Positions 17,037-26,277 of a stretch of 40,860 bases of DNA are shown here, one piece after another. This stretch comes from Frigidibacter albus (lineage in GTDB: Bacteria > Pseudomonadota > Alphaproteobacteria > Rhodobacterales > Rhodobacteraceae): NCBI RefSeq assembly GCF_009908165.1, contig NZ_JAAAUC010000017.1:1-40860 (forward strand), written 5' to 3'. Below the pieces are notes generated by a model that saw only the letters and a program-made list of their open reading frames with translations, ran no database searches and was not told the origin of the DNA. A program made the position numbers and the translations under genes. Every line of letters begins with the position of its first letter. The first letter of the stretch is position 1.

Positions 17037-19388
17037 ATGTTTGAAGGCAAGACTGAAGGCGCGATCCTGCCGCGCCTGCGCGACCCTGGGCTGATCCGTT
17101 CTGCGGTGGTCATCGGGGCCGGTTCGATGGGCTCTGGCATTGCCGCGCATCTCGCCAATGCAGGGGTGCCGGTCCTGCTGCTTGACCGGCCCGGCGACGG
17201 CGAGGCGCGTAACGCCCCGGCACAAGCTGGCATCACCCGCCAACTCGCCGGCGGCGGATTCATGCATGCCCGGCTTGCCTCGCTTGTCGAGGTTGGCAAT
17301 GTCGAGGACGACCTGCCCCGCGCCGCAGAGGCAGACTGGATCGTCGAGGCAGTGTTCGAAGACCCGGCGATCAAGCGCGACCTTTATGCGCGCATCGACG
17401 CGGTGCGGGCGCCGGGGTCGATCGTGTCGTCGAACACCTCGACCATTCCGCTGTCGGTTCTGCTGGAAGGGATGAGCGACAGGTTCGCCGCGGATTTCGT
17501 GGTGACGCATTTCTTCAATCCGCCCCGGGTCATGGAACTGCTTGAAATCGTCACCACGCCCCGTACAGACCCCGCAGTTGCCCGGCGGATCGGCCGGATC
17601 GGCCGCGAGGTGCTTGGCAAGACCGTGGTCGAATGCCGCGATACGCCCGGCTTCATTGCCAACCGCATCGGCAATTTCTGGATGTCCGTGGCGGTGCTGG
17701 AGGCCAGACGGCTGGGGCTGTCGGTCGAAGAAGCCGACGCCATCATGTCGCGCCCGTTCGGAATTCCGCGCACCGGCATCTTCGGTCTCATGGACTTTGT
17801 CGGGTTGAACCTGGTCCCGCTAGTCTGGGGCAGCTTCATGCGCATCCTGCCCGAGGATGACCTTCACCGGCAGTTCGACATCACCGTCGATCCGTTCCTA
17901 GCCTACATGCTCGAAAAGGGGCTGACCGGGCGGTTCGGCCCGGGCGGGTTCTACCGCCGCAAGGATGCTTCCGGCCAGCGCGTCGACGAGGTGATCGATT
18001 TCACCAGCGCAGAATATCGCCTTCGCGCCGAACCCGCACTGGCAAGCCTGGAAGCCGGGGATTTGCGCACGCTCATGCAGGGCGACGACCGCGGATCTGC
18101 CTATGCGTGGTCGGTGTTTTCGGCGCTGATCCGCTACGCCGCCCAGATCGCCCCGGCCATCGCGCCGGATGTCGCCGCGATCGATACCACGATGCGGCTT
18201 GGCTACAACTGGCAGCTGGGTCCGTTCACCCTTGCCGACCGGATTGGCGCGGACTGGATAGTGGCAAGGCTGGAGAGCGAGGGGCATGACATCCCGCCTT
18301 TGCTCCGCAGCGCAGCCAAGGCGGGGGGCTTCTATCCGGCGCCCGACCGGTTGCTCTCCACGGATGGTGCGACCACGGGCAACAATGCAGCGGCCGTTGC
18401 AATGTCCGCTGCCGCCCTGCGCCGGGCGCGTGGGCCTGTCTCGGGCAATGCGGCAGCGTCGGTGCTTGATATGGGCCACGGCGTCGCGCTGCTGGAGATC
18501 CACACCAAGATGAATGCCGTGGACCTCGACGTGGTCGAGGTGATCGAAGCCCTGCCCGGGCTGGTGGCGCGCAATTTCCAGGCGCTTGTGATTGGGTCGG
18601 ACAATGCCCGCGCTTTCTCGGCCGGCGCACGTCTGGATGTCTTCGTCGATCATGTGGCCGGGCAGGACTGGCCCGGCCTTGATGCTTTCGTCGCCCGGGG
18701 CCAGCGCGCTTGGTCCGGCCTGAAGTATGCGCCCTTCCCGGTGGTCGCGGCGGTTGGCGGCCTCGCGCTTGGCGGCGGAGCGGAACTGATGCTGCATGCC
18801 GACCGGGTTCTGGCCCATGCCGAGGCGCGGATCGGCCTGCCGGAGCGGAAGGTCGGCATCATCCCAGGCTGGGGCGGCGTCACCCAGTTGCTGCTGCGCG
18901 CACAAGAGGAGCTTGGCGATCCGGTGGCGGCCGGAATGCGGGCCTTCAACGTGATCTTCGCGGCAGAGGTTGCGGCTTCGGCAGATCTGGCACGGCAAGC
19001 GGGCTTCCTGCGCGCAGATGACCGGGTGGTCCTGCAACAGGCAGGTTTGTTGCAGGCCGCACGCACGCTCGCGCTGGCAATGACCGCAGGATACCGGGCT
19101 GCCGCGCCTGCGCAACTGCTTGCTGCGGGCGCCGCCCTCAAGGAATCAGCGCGCAGCATGGTGCAGGCGCGTCTCTCGGGCGGCGGCGGGCCTACCGACA
19201 CCGATGCCGGCATTGCCGAGGTGCTTGCCCATGTTCTGGCTGGCGGCGATGCCGCCGCCGGCACCAGTCTGGCCGAGACGGATTTCTACCGCCTTGAACG
19301 CGACGCGATACAGGAACTGGCGCGCCGCCCTACGTCGCAGGCGCGACTAGTGCACATGCTGAAAAACAACCGGTCGCTGGCCAACTGA
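17037..19388 (+). CDS. Fused 3-hydroxyacyl-CoA dehydrogenase / enoyl-CoA hydratase
   Basis: A bifunctional beta-oxidation protein of 783 aa with the dehydrogenase first and the hydratase last, the order seen in FadN-type rather than FadB-type proteins. The Rossmann motif GAGSMGSGIA begins near residue 27, the dehydrogenase catalytic His158 is in THFFNPP, and the two helical C-terminal dehydrogenase domains follow to about 440. The hydratase part (about 470-783) keeps the oxyanion region and both glutamates, Glu583 (GGGAEL) and Glu603 (LPERKVGIIPG). It should hydrate an enoyl-CoA and oxidise the product to the 3-oxoacyl-CoA used by the thiolase upstream. GGGAGG precedes the start. No acyl-CoA dehydrogenase gene accompanies it. 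Confidence 0.87.
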   Translation: MFEGKTEGAILPRLRDPGLIRSAVVIGAGSMGSGIAAHLANAGVPVLLLDRPGDGEARNAPAQAGITRQLAGGGFMHARLASLVEVGNVEDDLPRAAEADWIVEAVFEDPAIKRDLYARIDAVRAPGSIVSSNTSTIPLSVLLEGMSDRFAADFVVTHFFNPPRVMELLEIVTTPRTDPAVARRIGRIGREVLGKTVVECRDTPGFIANRIGNFWMSVAVLEARRLGLSVEEADAIMSRPFGIPRTGIFGLMDFVGLNLVPLVWGSFMRILPEDDLHRQFDITVDPFLAYMLEKGLTGRFGPGGFYRRKDASGQRVDEVIDFTSAEYRLRAEPALASLEAGDLRTLMQGDDRGSAYAWSVFSALIRYAAQIAPAIAPDVAAIDTTMRLGYNWQLGPFTLADRIGADWIVARLESEGHDIPPLLRSAAKAGGFYPAPDRLLSTDGATTGNNAAAVAMSAAALRRARGPVSGNAAASVLDMGHGVALLEIHTKMNAVDLDVVEVIEALPGLVARNFQALVIGSDNARAFSAGARLDVFVDHVAGQDWPGLDAFVARGQRAWSGLKYAPFPVVAAVGGLALGGGAELMLHADRVLAHAEARIGLPERKVGIIPGWGGVTQLLLRAQEELGDPVAAGMRAFNVIFAAEVAASADLARQAGFLRADDRVVLQQAGLLQAARTLALAMTAGYRAAAPAQLLAAGAALKESARSMVQARLSGGGGPTDTDAGIAEVLAHVLAGGDAAAGTSLAETDFYRLERDAIQELARRPTSQARLVHMLKNNRSLAN

Positions 19389-19456
19389 ACGCGACCCGGC
19401 CCCAAAGGGCAGGGGACAATCACCACTACGTTCAAAACGATAAGGGAGGAGTGTCC

Positions 19457-20590
19457 ATGAACAGACTACAGACGATGAGTGTCGCCCTGATCGCCCTCAC
19501 ACCGCTTGCGGCGCAGGCGGAGGTCACGATCTGCGCATCGCTTTCGGTAACGGGGCCGGCGGCGTCGCTGGGGATTCCCGAGCAGCAGACGTTGGCCTTC
19601 CTGCCGGAAGAGGCCGGAGGGCAAGCGATCCGTTATGTCGTGCTGGATGACGCGACCGATCCTACCAAGGCGAACACCAACGCCCGCAAATGCGTCGAGG
19701 ATGAAAAGGCCGATATCCTGCTTGGCTCCTCGACGGCCCCCACCTCTGCCTCGGTCGCGGCAGTCGCTGGCGAGACCGGCACGCCGGTCATCGCCCTCGC
19801 GCCCGTCACGGTGGATGCAGCGGTGGAACCCTGGGTCTACCGCTCGGTTCAGAAAAACGCGCTGATGGCCAGCGCGCTGATTGAACACATGCAGAAGACA
19901 GGCGTAACACGTCTGGGCTTCGTCGGCTTTGCCGATGCTTATGGCGAAGATTGGTTGAAGACGGTGACGCCGATGCTTGAAGCCGCGGGCATCAAGCTGG
20001 TGGCGGTCGAACGCTTTGCCCGGACCGATACCTCGGTCACGGGGCAGGTGCTGAAGCTTGTAGCCTCTGCGCCAGATGCGGTGCTGGTCGCTGGCTCTGG
20101 CACACCTTCGGCACTTCCCGCCGTGGGGCTGCGCGAGCGCGGCTTTGCCGGGCAGATCTACCAGACCCATGGCTCGGCCACCACCGAATACATCCGCGTC
20201 GGTGGCCCTTCGGTCGAGGGCTCGATCCTGCCGGTTGGGCCTGTCGTGGTGGCCCCGCAACTGCCGGTGAGCCACCCGTCGCGCGGTATCGGAGTCGAAT
20301 ATTACACCGCCTATGTCGCGCAGTATGGCGAAGGCAGCGTCTCGGCATTCGGTGGCATGATGTTCGACGCAGGACAGCTTGCTGCCGCCGCAATCGCAGC
20401 CGCGGAGGGTACCCCGGGAACGCCCGAGTATCGCATGGCGCTGCGGGACGCGCTGGAAGGCCTGACGGATGTAGTTTCGGTCAACGGGGTCTACAACCTG
20501 TCGGCCGATGATCACTATGGCCACGATCAGCGCAGCAGGGTGCTGGTCCAGGTCACGGATGGCGCCTTCAAGTACCTCGCTCTCGACTGA
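19457..20590 (+). CDS. Liv-type ABC transporter substrate-binding protein (first system)
   Basis: A periplasmic binding protein of 377 aa. Residues 1-22 form a signal peptide (hydrophobic core MSVALIALTPLAA, cut after AQA). The mature part has the two-lobed Leu/Ile/Val-binding-protein pattern (VTICASLSVTGPAASLGIPEQQ, then DDATDPTKANTNARKCVE and the FGGMMFDAGQLAAAAI region). GGGAGGA stands 6 bases before ATG 19457; a GTG six bases earlier would leave no spacing. It follows the beta-oxidation genes and precedes the permease genes, so its ligand is likely the aromatic acid of this operon, by analogy with Liv-type aromatic acid importers. Ligand assignment is inferred. Confidence 0.85.
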   Translation: MNRLQTMSVALIALTPLAAQAEVTICASLSVTGPAASLGIPEQQTLAFLPEEAGGQAIRYVVLDDATDPTKANTNARKCVEDEKADILLGSSTAPTSASVAAVAGETGTPVIALAPVTVDAAVEPWVYRSVQKNALMASALIEHMQKTGVTRLGFVGFADAYGEDWLKTVTPMLEAAGIKLVAVERFARTDTSVTGQVLKLVASAPDAVLVAGSGTPSALPAVGLRERGFAGQIYQTHGSATTEYIRVGGPSVEGSILPVGPVVVAPQLPVSHPSRGIGVEYYTAYVAQYGEGSVSAFGGMMFDAGQLAAAAIAAAEGTPGTPEYRMALRDALEGLTDVVSVNGVYNLSADDHYGHDQRSRVLVQVTDGAFKYLALD

Positions 20591-20606
20591 GCCGGATACT
20601 GGTACG

Positions 20607-20630
20607 GGCTGCGCGTTGGTGCGCGCAGCC
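20607..20630 (+). terminator. Hairpin after the binding-protein gene
   Basis: GGCTGCGCG and CGCGCAGCC form a perfect 9-bp stem with a 6-base loop, 17 bases after the stop, followed by TTCCCTTCCC. In binding-protein operons such hairpins act as partial terminators or protect the upstream message, so the binding protein is made in excess over the permeases. A similar hairpin follows the second binding-protein gene at 30103. Confidence 0.55.
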
Positions 20631-20659
20631 TTCCCTTCCCTCCAACCGTCATCGGGCCC

Positions 20660-21694
20660 ATGGATTCGACAATCGCTCTGTTCCTCGTGCAGGACGGGCT
20701 GATCAACGGAGCAATCTACGCTCTGCTTGCGGTCTGCTTCGTGCTGCTCTTCGCTGTCACGCGGATCATCTTCATTCCACAGGGCGATTTCGTTGCCTTC
20801 GCTGGGCTGACTCTTGCCGCGCTGGAAATGGGCGTGGCCCCCGGCTCTGCGCTGCTGTTGGTCTGCCTTGGCGTCGCCTGCGCCCTTTTCGACCTCGCGG
20901 GACTGAGAAACTGGCCCCCTGCGGGTTGGCTGCTGCGGCGGCTTGGTGCCTATCTGGCGCTTCCCCTGGTGCTCTGGCTCGGGGTCCGGGACCTCGCGCC
21001 GATGGATCTGCCAGTCTGGGCCGACATCTGCCTTACATTGGTGATCGTGGTTCCGATGGGCCCGTTCACCTACCGGCTCGCTTTCGAGCCGATGCGTAAC
21101 GCCTCAATCCTGGCGCTGCTCATCACCTCGGTGGGGGTGCATCTGGTGATGATGGGACTGGGCCTGCTCTTCTTCGGCGCCGAGGGTTATCGCAGCACCC
21201 CGATCTGGGGCGGCACAATTTTGTTGGGTCCGATGATGATCCAGGGACAATCCGCCCTTTTGATGGTGTGCACGCTGGTGATCCTTGGTCTGCTGTGGTG
21301 CTTCTTCACCCGCACTCTGGCAGGCAAGGCGTTGCAGGCCGCCGCGGTCAGTGCCCGGGGCGCCGAGCTGGTCGGGATTTCGGTCGAAACCGCAGGCCGC
21401 CGGGCTTTCGTGCTGGCCGGGTTGATAGCGGCCATAGCCGGCATCCTGATCGCGCCGATTACCACGCTCTACTATGACAGCGGCTTCCTGATCGGGCTGA
21501 AGGGCTTTGTCGCGGCCATCGTCGCCGGCTTCGCAAGCTTCCCCGGCGCGGTGTTCAGCGCCATCGTCCTGGGTATCATCGAAGCCTTCGCGGCGTTCTG
21601 GGCATCGGCGTTCAAGGAGGTGATCGTCTTCGGCCTCGTGCTGCCGATCCTGCTTTGGCGGTCGCTGACCAATCCCCATGACGAGGAGCACTGA
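20660..21694 (+). CDS. Liv-type ABC transporter permease, LivH-like (first system)
   Basis: An inner-membrane permease of 344 aa with about eight or nine hydrophobic helices. The N-terminal GLINGAIYALLAVCFVLLFA and the following IPQGDFVAFAGLT match the LivH pattern (usually G-x-YALxAxG...GxF). AVSARGAELVGISVETAGRR is the cytoplasmic coupling loop for the ATPases. It is about 45 residues longer than usual LivH proteins; the extra part lies near residues 60-110 and contains a loop and one more helix. It belongs to the operon between the binding protein and the fused permease-ATPase. Confidence 0.85.
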   Translation: MDSTIALFLVQDGLINGAIYALLAVCFVLLFAVTRIIFIPQGDFVAFAGLTLAALEMGVAPGSALLLVCLGVACALFDLAGLRNWPPAGWLLRRLGAYLALPLVLWLGVRDLAPMDLPVWADICLTLVIVVPMGPFTYRLAFEPMRNASILALLITSVGVHLVMMGLGLLFFGAEGYRSTPIWGGTILLGPMMIQGQSALLMVCTLVILGLLWCFFTRTLAGKALQAAAVSARGAELVGISVETAGRRAFVLAGLIAAIAGILIAPITTLYYDSGFLIGLKGFVAAIVAGFASFPGAVFSAIVLGIIEAFAAFWASAFKEVIVFGLVLPILLWRSLTNPHDEEH

Positions 21695-21695
21695 C

Positions 21696-23459
21696 ATGCG
21701 CACGCCCCTGCTCACATTTCTTGCGGCGGTCGTTCTGGTGCTGCCGGCAAGCGGCGTTCTGCCTGCCTTCTGGGCAACCTTGCTGAACATGATCGGCATT
21801 TCCGCAATCGTCGCCCTTGGGCTTGTGGTGCTGACCGGTGTGGGCGGCATGACATCCTTCGGACAGGCTGCCTTTGTCGGGGTCGCTGCCTACTGTTCGG
21901 CTTTGCTGACCACGCGCTACGGGTTCTCGCCCTGGCTGGCCCTGCCGGTGGTGCTGGTCGTCACCTCGATCGCCGCCACCCTGATCGGGCTGGTGACCGT
22001 GCGGCTGTCGGGGCATTACCTCCCACTTGGCACGATCTGCTGGGGAATGGCGGTTTACTACCTCTTCGGGAACCTCGATCTCCTGGGCGGATTCAACGGC
22101 ATCTCGGGCATCCCCCCGGTCAGCCTGTTCGGCCACCCGCTGCTGGACTCGCGCCAGTTCTGGCCGCTGGTCCTGGTCATGCTGGGCGTCTCGCTCTACC
22201 TGACGCGCAACCTTCTGGACAGCCGGGCGGGCCGGGCGATCCGGGCGCTTCGCTCTGGCACCACCGCGGCGGAAGCCTTTGGCATCGCCCCCGCCCGGGC
22301 CAAGCTTGCGGTGTTCATCTATGCCGGGTTTCTTGCAGGGCTCGCCGGGTGGCTCTTTGCCCATCTGCAACGCAGCGTGACCCCGACGGCATTCAGCCTG
22401 AACGCAGGCATCGAGTTCCTGCTGATGGCCGTCATCGGTGGCTCAGGGCGGCTCTGGGGCGCGGTTCTGGGCGCCGCCATCGTCGTACTTCTCAAGAACG
22501 CCCTACAGGACTATCTCCCGCTCTTGTTTGGCAGTATCGGCAGCCTTGAAGTCATCTTCTTCGGAGTAGTCTTGGTGCTGACGCTACAAAAGGCACGCGA
22601 GGGGTTGTGGCCGGTCTTGGCCGAGCACATCCCGCAGCGCAGATCGCCGGTGGACGAGATCGCCACTGCGCTTGCGATGCCGGTCCGCCCGAAGGGTGAG
22701 GGCCCGTTTCTTCTGGAGGCGATCGGGATCAACAAGCGGTTCGGCGGGCTCGTGGCGGTCAACGACGTCAGCTTCTCGCTGGCAAAAGGCGAGATCCTGA
22801 CGCTGCTTGGCCCGAACGGCGCCGGCAAGAGCACCACCTTCAACCTTCTGACGGGCGTCCTGTCGCTCAGTTCAGGCGAGGTGCGGATCGCCGGGCATTC
22901 AGTTGCGGGTGCCTCGCCCTCGCAGATCGCGGGGCTTGGCGTTGCGCGGACCTTCCAGCATGTGAAGCTGGTGCCCGAGATGAGCGTACTCGAAAACGTG
23001 GCCCTCGGCACGCATCTGCGGGGCGACAGCGGCTTTCTGCGCTGCCTGCTGCGCCTTGATCGGCCGCAGGAGGCACAGCTTCTGGCCGAAGCCGCCCGGG
23101 CGATCCGGCGCGTGGGGCTGGCCGACCGGATCCATTCCCCAGCGGACAGCCTGTCGCTGGGAGAGACGCGGATCGTCGAGATCGCGCGCGCCATCTGTTT
23201 GGCTCCACGGGTGCTGTTGCTTGACGAACCGGCGGCGGGGCTTCGCAAGGCCGAGAAGAACCGGCTCGCCGAACTGCTTCGCGAACTGCGCGCCGAGGGT
23301 CTAGGGATCTTGCTGGTCGAGCATGACATGGATTTCGTCATGTCGCTGACGGACCGGATCGTGGTGCTGGACTTTGGCACCAGGATCGCGGCGGGCCTGC
23401 CGGACGAGATCCGCAAGAACCCCCGTGTCCAGGAAGCCTATCTGGGGAGTGTGGCATGA
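21696..23459 (+). CDS. Fused LivM permease and LivG ATPase (first system)
   Basis: A 587-aa fusion of the second permease and the first ATPase of a Liv-type importer. Residues about 1-310 are the LivM-like membrane domain (GLVVLTGVGGMTSFGQAAFVG near 42-62, LRSGTTAAEAFGIAPARAKL as the coupling loop). Residues about 345-587 are the ATPase, with Walker A GPNGAGKST (372-380, Lys378), signature SLSLGETRIVEIARA and Walker B LLLDEP (Asp510). GAGGAG precedes ATG 21696, two bases after the livH-like stop. The joint lies in a short charged linker with no frame break, so this is a true fusion and not a sequencing slip. Confidence 0.88.
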   Translation: MRTPLLTFLAAVVLVLPASGVLPAFWATLLNMIGISAIVALGLVVLTGVGGMTSFGQAAFVGVAAYCSALLTTRYGFSPWLALPVVLVVTSIAATLIGLVTVRLSGHYLPLGTICWGMAVYYLFGNLDLLGGFNGISGIPPVSLFGHPLLDSRQFWPLVLVMLGVSLYLTRNLLDSRAGRAIRALRSGTTAAEAFGIAPARAKLAVFIYAGFLAGLAGWLFAHLQRSVTPTAFSLNAGIEFLLMAVIGGSGRLWGAVLGAAIVVLLKNALQDYLPLLFGSIGSLEVIFFGVVLVLTLQKAREGLWPVLAEHIPQRRSPVDEIATALAMPVRPKGEGPFLLEAIGINKRFGGLVAVNDVSFSLAKGEILTLLGPNGAGKSTTFNLLTGVLSLSSGEVRIAGHSVAGASPSQIAGLGVARTFQHVKLVPEMSVLENVALGTHLRGDSGFLRCLLRLDRPQEAQLLAEAARAIRRVGLADRIHSPADSLSLGETRIVEIARAICLAPRVLLLDEPAAGLRKAEKNRLAELLRELRAEGLGILLVEHDMDFVMSLTDRIVVLDFGTRIAAGLPDEIRKNPRVQEAYLGSVA

Positions 23460-24178
23460 CTGTGCTTCTTTCGGTCGAAGACGCCGCGGTATCCTATGGC
23501 GCGGTCGAGGCGGTCCGCGGCGTGGCGCTACAGGTTGCAAGCGGAAGCGTGGCGACCATCATCGGCGCGAACGGCGCCGGAAAGACCTCGCTCCTCTCAG
23601 CGCTCGGGGGCCTTTTGCCGATGCGTGGCCGGGTGATCTATGACGGGCATGACATCACCCGGCTCGGCACCGCCGACCGCGTTGCGGCCGGGTTGGCGCT
23701 GGTGACCGAAAGCCGGGACTTGTTTGGAACGATGACGGTCGAGGACAACCTTCGCTTGGGCGCATATACTCGGACCCGTGCCGAAGCGGCGCAGGGGATC
23801 GAAGAGGTGTTCGGCCGCTTTCCCAAGCTGAAGGAGCGGCGCACCCAGCTGGCGGGCACCCTGTCCGGGGGCGAGCGGCAGATGCTGGCCACGGGCCGCG
23901 CCTTGATGTCCCGCCCGAGCGTGCTGATGCTGGACGAGCCCAGCCTCGGCCTCGCGCCGCTCATCGTGCGGGACATCTTCCATATCATCACCGAGCTGCG
24001 CAACGACGGAATCGGGGTGCTACTGGTCGAACAGAATGCCCGCGCGGCGCTGCAGACCGCCGACCATGCCTATGTGATGGAGCTGGGGCGCTTTGTCATG
24101 CAGGGCGCGGCGGCCGAGATGATGCACGACCAGCGCCTTGTCGAAACCTATCTTGGCATCTCGGGCGCGGGGAATTGA
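23456..24178 (+). CDS. Liv-type ABC transporter ATPase, LivF-like (first system)
   Basis: The second ATPase of the importer, 240 aa, in the cytoplasm. Walker A is GANGAGKTS (37-45, Lys43), the signature is LSGGERQ (136-142) and Walker B is VLMLDEPSLGLAP (Asp160, Glu161). The Walker B region and the late LVEQNARAALQTADHAYVMELG are typical of LivF. It overlaps the fusion gene by 4 bases and is the last gene of the ligase operon, which ends before a convergent regulator gene. Confidence 0.9.
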   Translation: MTVLLSVEDAAVSYGAVEAVRGVALQVASGSVATIIGANGAGKTSLLSALGGLLPMRGRVIYDGHDITRLGTADRVAAGLALVTESRDLFGTMTVEDNLRLGAYTRTRAEAAQGIEEVFGRFPKLKERRTQLAGTLSGGERQMLATGRALMSRPSVLMLDEPSLGLAPLIVRDIFHIITELRNDGIGVLLVEQNARAALQTADHAYVMELGRFVMQGAAAEMMHDQRLVETYLGISGAGN

Positions 24179-24188
24179 CCGGAAGGCA

Positions 24189-24211
24189 GGATGCGCTGGC
24201 CGGGCGCATCC
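24189..24211. terminator. Hairpin between convergent genes
   Basis: GGATGCGC and GCGCATCC form a perfect 8-bp stem with a 7-base loop in the 51-bp gap between the LivF-like gene and the convergent HxlR-type gene. There is no clean T tract on either strand. Position suggests a two-way terminator. Confidence 0.45.
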
Positions 24212-24229
24212 ACCACTGCCTGAGCGGGT

Positions 24230-25192
24230 TTAATCGGCCAGATCGTAGCGGAGGATGTAGCCGGTATCGCGTGCGGTGATGATCTCCTTGCACTCTGAAC
24301 ACACGACGATCGCGGTAAAGTCGCGTCCGCAGCGCTTGTGCCGCAGGCGCGTCGGCGGCTTGCCATCGGTGAGCCATCGGTCTCCCCAGACCATCATCAC
24401 GATCATCGGCTTGTAGAGAGCCATCCCCTTACGCGTAAGCCTGTACTCCTGCCGATCGCCATTGCCGTAGGGCACCCGGCGGAACACCTCTGCCTCGACC
24501 AGCCGGTTCAGGCGATCGGTGAGAATATTGGGGGCAATCCCTAGGTTCTCACGCATCTCCTCGAACCGGCGGACGCCTGTCCAGCCCTCCCGCAACACCA
24601 GAAAACTCCAGCGATCACCGATGATGGCAAGGGCGCGGGCGACAGAACAGGGCCGCACCCGCTGCAACAGCGTCGGGTCGGAGCTGCGGCGCGAGCGCGG
24701 CCTCGCTTCCACCGTCTCGAACCCGGCGCCGGGACCATCCCGCGGCGCGACGTCCCACGCCTCGACGGGTTCGAAGCATGCGGAGCAGACAGTCATCGGA
24801 TGGCATTCGCTGCCGCACTGCGTGTGGATCAGTTGCAGCGGGGGAAGGGCACCCGCGGCCAGCCAGGTGTCGCCGAACTCCATCAGCGACAGCATTGCAG
24901 GAAACAGGTCCTTTCCCCGCTCGGTCAGGAAATACTTGTGACCGGGCTCGCCAGCCTTGTGCCCTATCGTCAGCACCTGTTTCTCAACCAGCAGATTCAG
25001 CCGCGACGACAGCGTCTGACGCGGGATACCAAGCCGCGACTGAAACTTGTCGAACCGGCGGACCCCAAAGAATGCCTCGCGCAGGATGAGGAAGTTCCAG
25101 CTGTCGAGAACGATATCGATCGCCTTGCGCACCGAAGAATGCCGCTGCAACTGTAGGGGTAGAGCCGAAGGTGCGGGTTGCGCGTCGGTCAT
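24230..25192 (-). CDS. Tandem HxlR-type regulator with two Cys-rich segments
   Basis: A 320-aa regulator made of two HxlR winged-helix units, residues about 18-115 and 180-275. Each has the family pattern (SWNFLILREAFFGVRRFDKFQ, and DRWSFLVLREGWTGVRRFEE) followed by LxxRLNxLVE. After each unit comes the same spacing of potential metal ligands: His123-x2-Cys126-x9-Cys136-x2-Cys139, and His285-x2-Cys288-x9-Cys298-x2-Cys301. HxlR proteins normally have about 110-150 residues and bind as dimers, so this one may bind a half-site pair as a single chain and sense metal or redox state. It lies just downstream of the second Liv operon and may control the transporters or the ligase genes; the target is inferred. 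Confidence 0.82.
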   Translation of the reverse strand: MTDAQPAPSALPLQLQRHSSVRKAIDIVLDSWNFLILREAFFGVRRFDKFQSRLGIPRQTLSSRLNLLVEKQVLTIGHKAGEPGHKYFLTERGKDLFPAMLSLMEFGDTWLAAGALPPLQLIHTQCGSECHPMTVCSACFEPVEAWDVAPRDGPGAGFETVEARPRSRRSSDPTLLQRVRPCSVARALAIIGDRWSFLVLREGWTGVRRFEEMRENLGIAPNILTDRLNRLVEAEVFRRVPYGNGDRQEYRLTRKGMALYKPMIVMMVWGDRWLTDGKPPTRLRHKRCGRDFTAIVVCSECKEIITARDTGYILRYDLAD

Positions 25193-25239
25193 CGTGCTGA
25201 AGCTCTCGAGTGAGGACGGTCCTAGTTAGTCCCTTGGTC

Positions 25240-25250
25240 TGCAAGTTGCA
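25240..25250. promoter_or_regulatory. Short palindrome upstream of the HxlR-type gene
   Basis: TGCAAGTTGCA is symmetric about its central base and lies 48 bp upstream of the regulator's start codon, in the gap after the LivM-like gene. It could be an autoregulatory site. At 11 bp it is too short to be sure. Confidence 0.25.
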
Positions 25251-25277
25251 AATCCGCGGCGGATCTGCCGGCAGGGC

Positions 25278-26276
25278 CTATTTGTCCGCCTTGGGCGTGG
25301 CTTGCGGGCCGGACAGGAGCCGCGTCCGCAGGTATTCGACCGTCTCGCCATAAAAGCCGCGGCGGAACAGCATCACGCAGGCCATGAAGACCAGACCGAC
25401 GACCAGCGAGACCGGAAGCCCCGAGGTGGCCAGGAAATGGCCGATCATCACCACGAAGATCGCGCCAAACAGCGGCCCCGAGAGCGTGCCGATCCCTCCG
25501 ATCAGCACCATAAGCACCACCTCGCCGGAGATGTGCCACGACACATCGCTCAGTGTCGCCAGCTGGAAGGCTGAGGCTTTCAACGCCCCGGCGAGGCCGG
25601 ACAAGGCTGCCGACAGCGTGAAGGCCAGAAGCTTGTAGCGGCTGGTGTTCAGCCCCAGTGATGTGACGCGGGTCTCGTTCTCGCGGATGGCGCCGAGGAT
25701 ATGACCGAAGGGCGAATGCACCATGCGCCGAATCTGCAGCAGGCAGACGACCACGATCACCAGCACGACATAGTAAAGCGTGATGGTATCGCGCAGGTCG
25801 ATCAGCCCCAGCAGGCTCCCGCGGGGCACGTTCTGGATCCCGTCCTCGCCGCCGGTGAACGGCGCCTGCACGGCAAGGAAATAGACCATCTGCGCCAGGG
25901 CGAGGGTGATCATGGTGAAGTAGATGCCCTGACGGCGGATGGCGACCAGCCCGAAGGCGAACCCGAGGGCCGCGCCCACGACCACTCCGAACAGGATCGA
26001 GACCTCGAACGGCCAGCCCCACACCTTGGCCGCCTGAGCAAAGGCATAGGCCGCCCCGCCGAAGAACGCCGCATGGCCCAGCGACAGTAGCCCGGCAAAG
26101 CCCACGACCAGGTTCAGCGCTGCGGCAAACAGCATGAAGCACAGGACCTTCACCAGAAAGAGCGGGTAGATCACCAGCGGGGCCAAGACCGCGACGGCGG
26201 CGACCACGGCCAGCAAGCCATAGCTCTGCATCGGCGACACCAGCCGCGGGCGGAAATCCTTGTAACGATGCGCCAT
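25278..26276 (-). CDS. Liv-type ABC transporter permease, LivM-like (second system)
   Basis: An inner-membrane permease of 332 aa with about nine or ten hydrophobic helices. FAAALNLVVGFAGLLSLGHAAFFGGAAY is the family signature, IRENETRVTSLGLNTSRYKLLAF is the coupling loop, and the GGIGTLSGPLFGAI turn is typical of LivM. It is the last gene of the second Liv operon (order G, F, H, M from the promoter). Unlike in the first system the ATPase is not fused to it. It ends 85 bp before the HxlR-type gene. Confidence 0.88.
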   Translation of the reverse strand: MAHRYKDFRPRLVSPMQSYGLLAVVAAVAVLAPLVIYPLFLVKVLCFMLFAAALNLVVGFAGLLSLGHAAFFGGAAYAFAQAAKVWGWPFEVSILFGVVVGAALGFAFGLVAIRRQGIYFTMITLALAQMVYFLAVQAPFTGGEDGIQNVPRGSLLGLIDLRDTITLYYVVLVIVVVCLLQIRRMVHSPFGHILGAIRENETRVTSLGLNTSRYKLLAFTLSAALSGLAGALKASAFQLATLSDVSWHISGEVVLMVLIGGIGTLSGPLFGAIFVVMIGHFLATSGLPVSLVVGLVFMACVMLFRRGFYGETVEYLRTRLLSGPQATPKADK

Positions 26277-26277
26277 C

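Noticed and set aside
21678-23459. Sequencing error joining separate LivM and LivG genes
   Set aside because: The frame is continuous through the linker, there is no internal stop or ribosome site at the joint, and both domains are complete.
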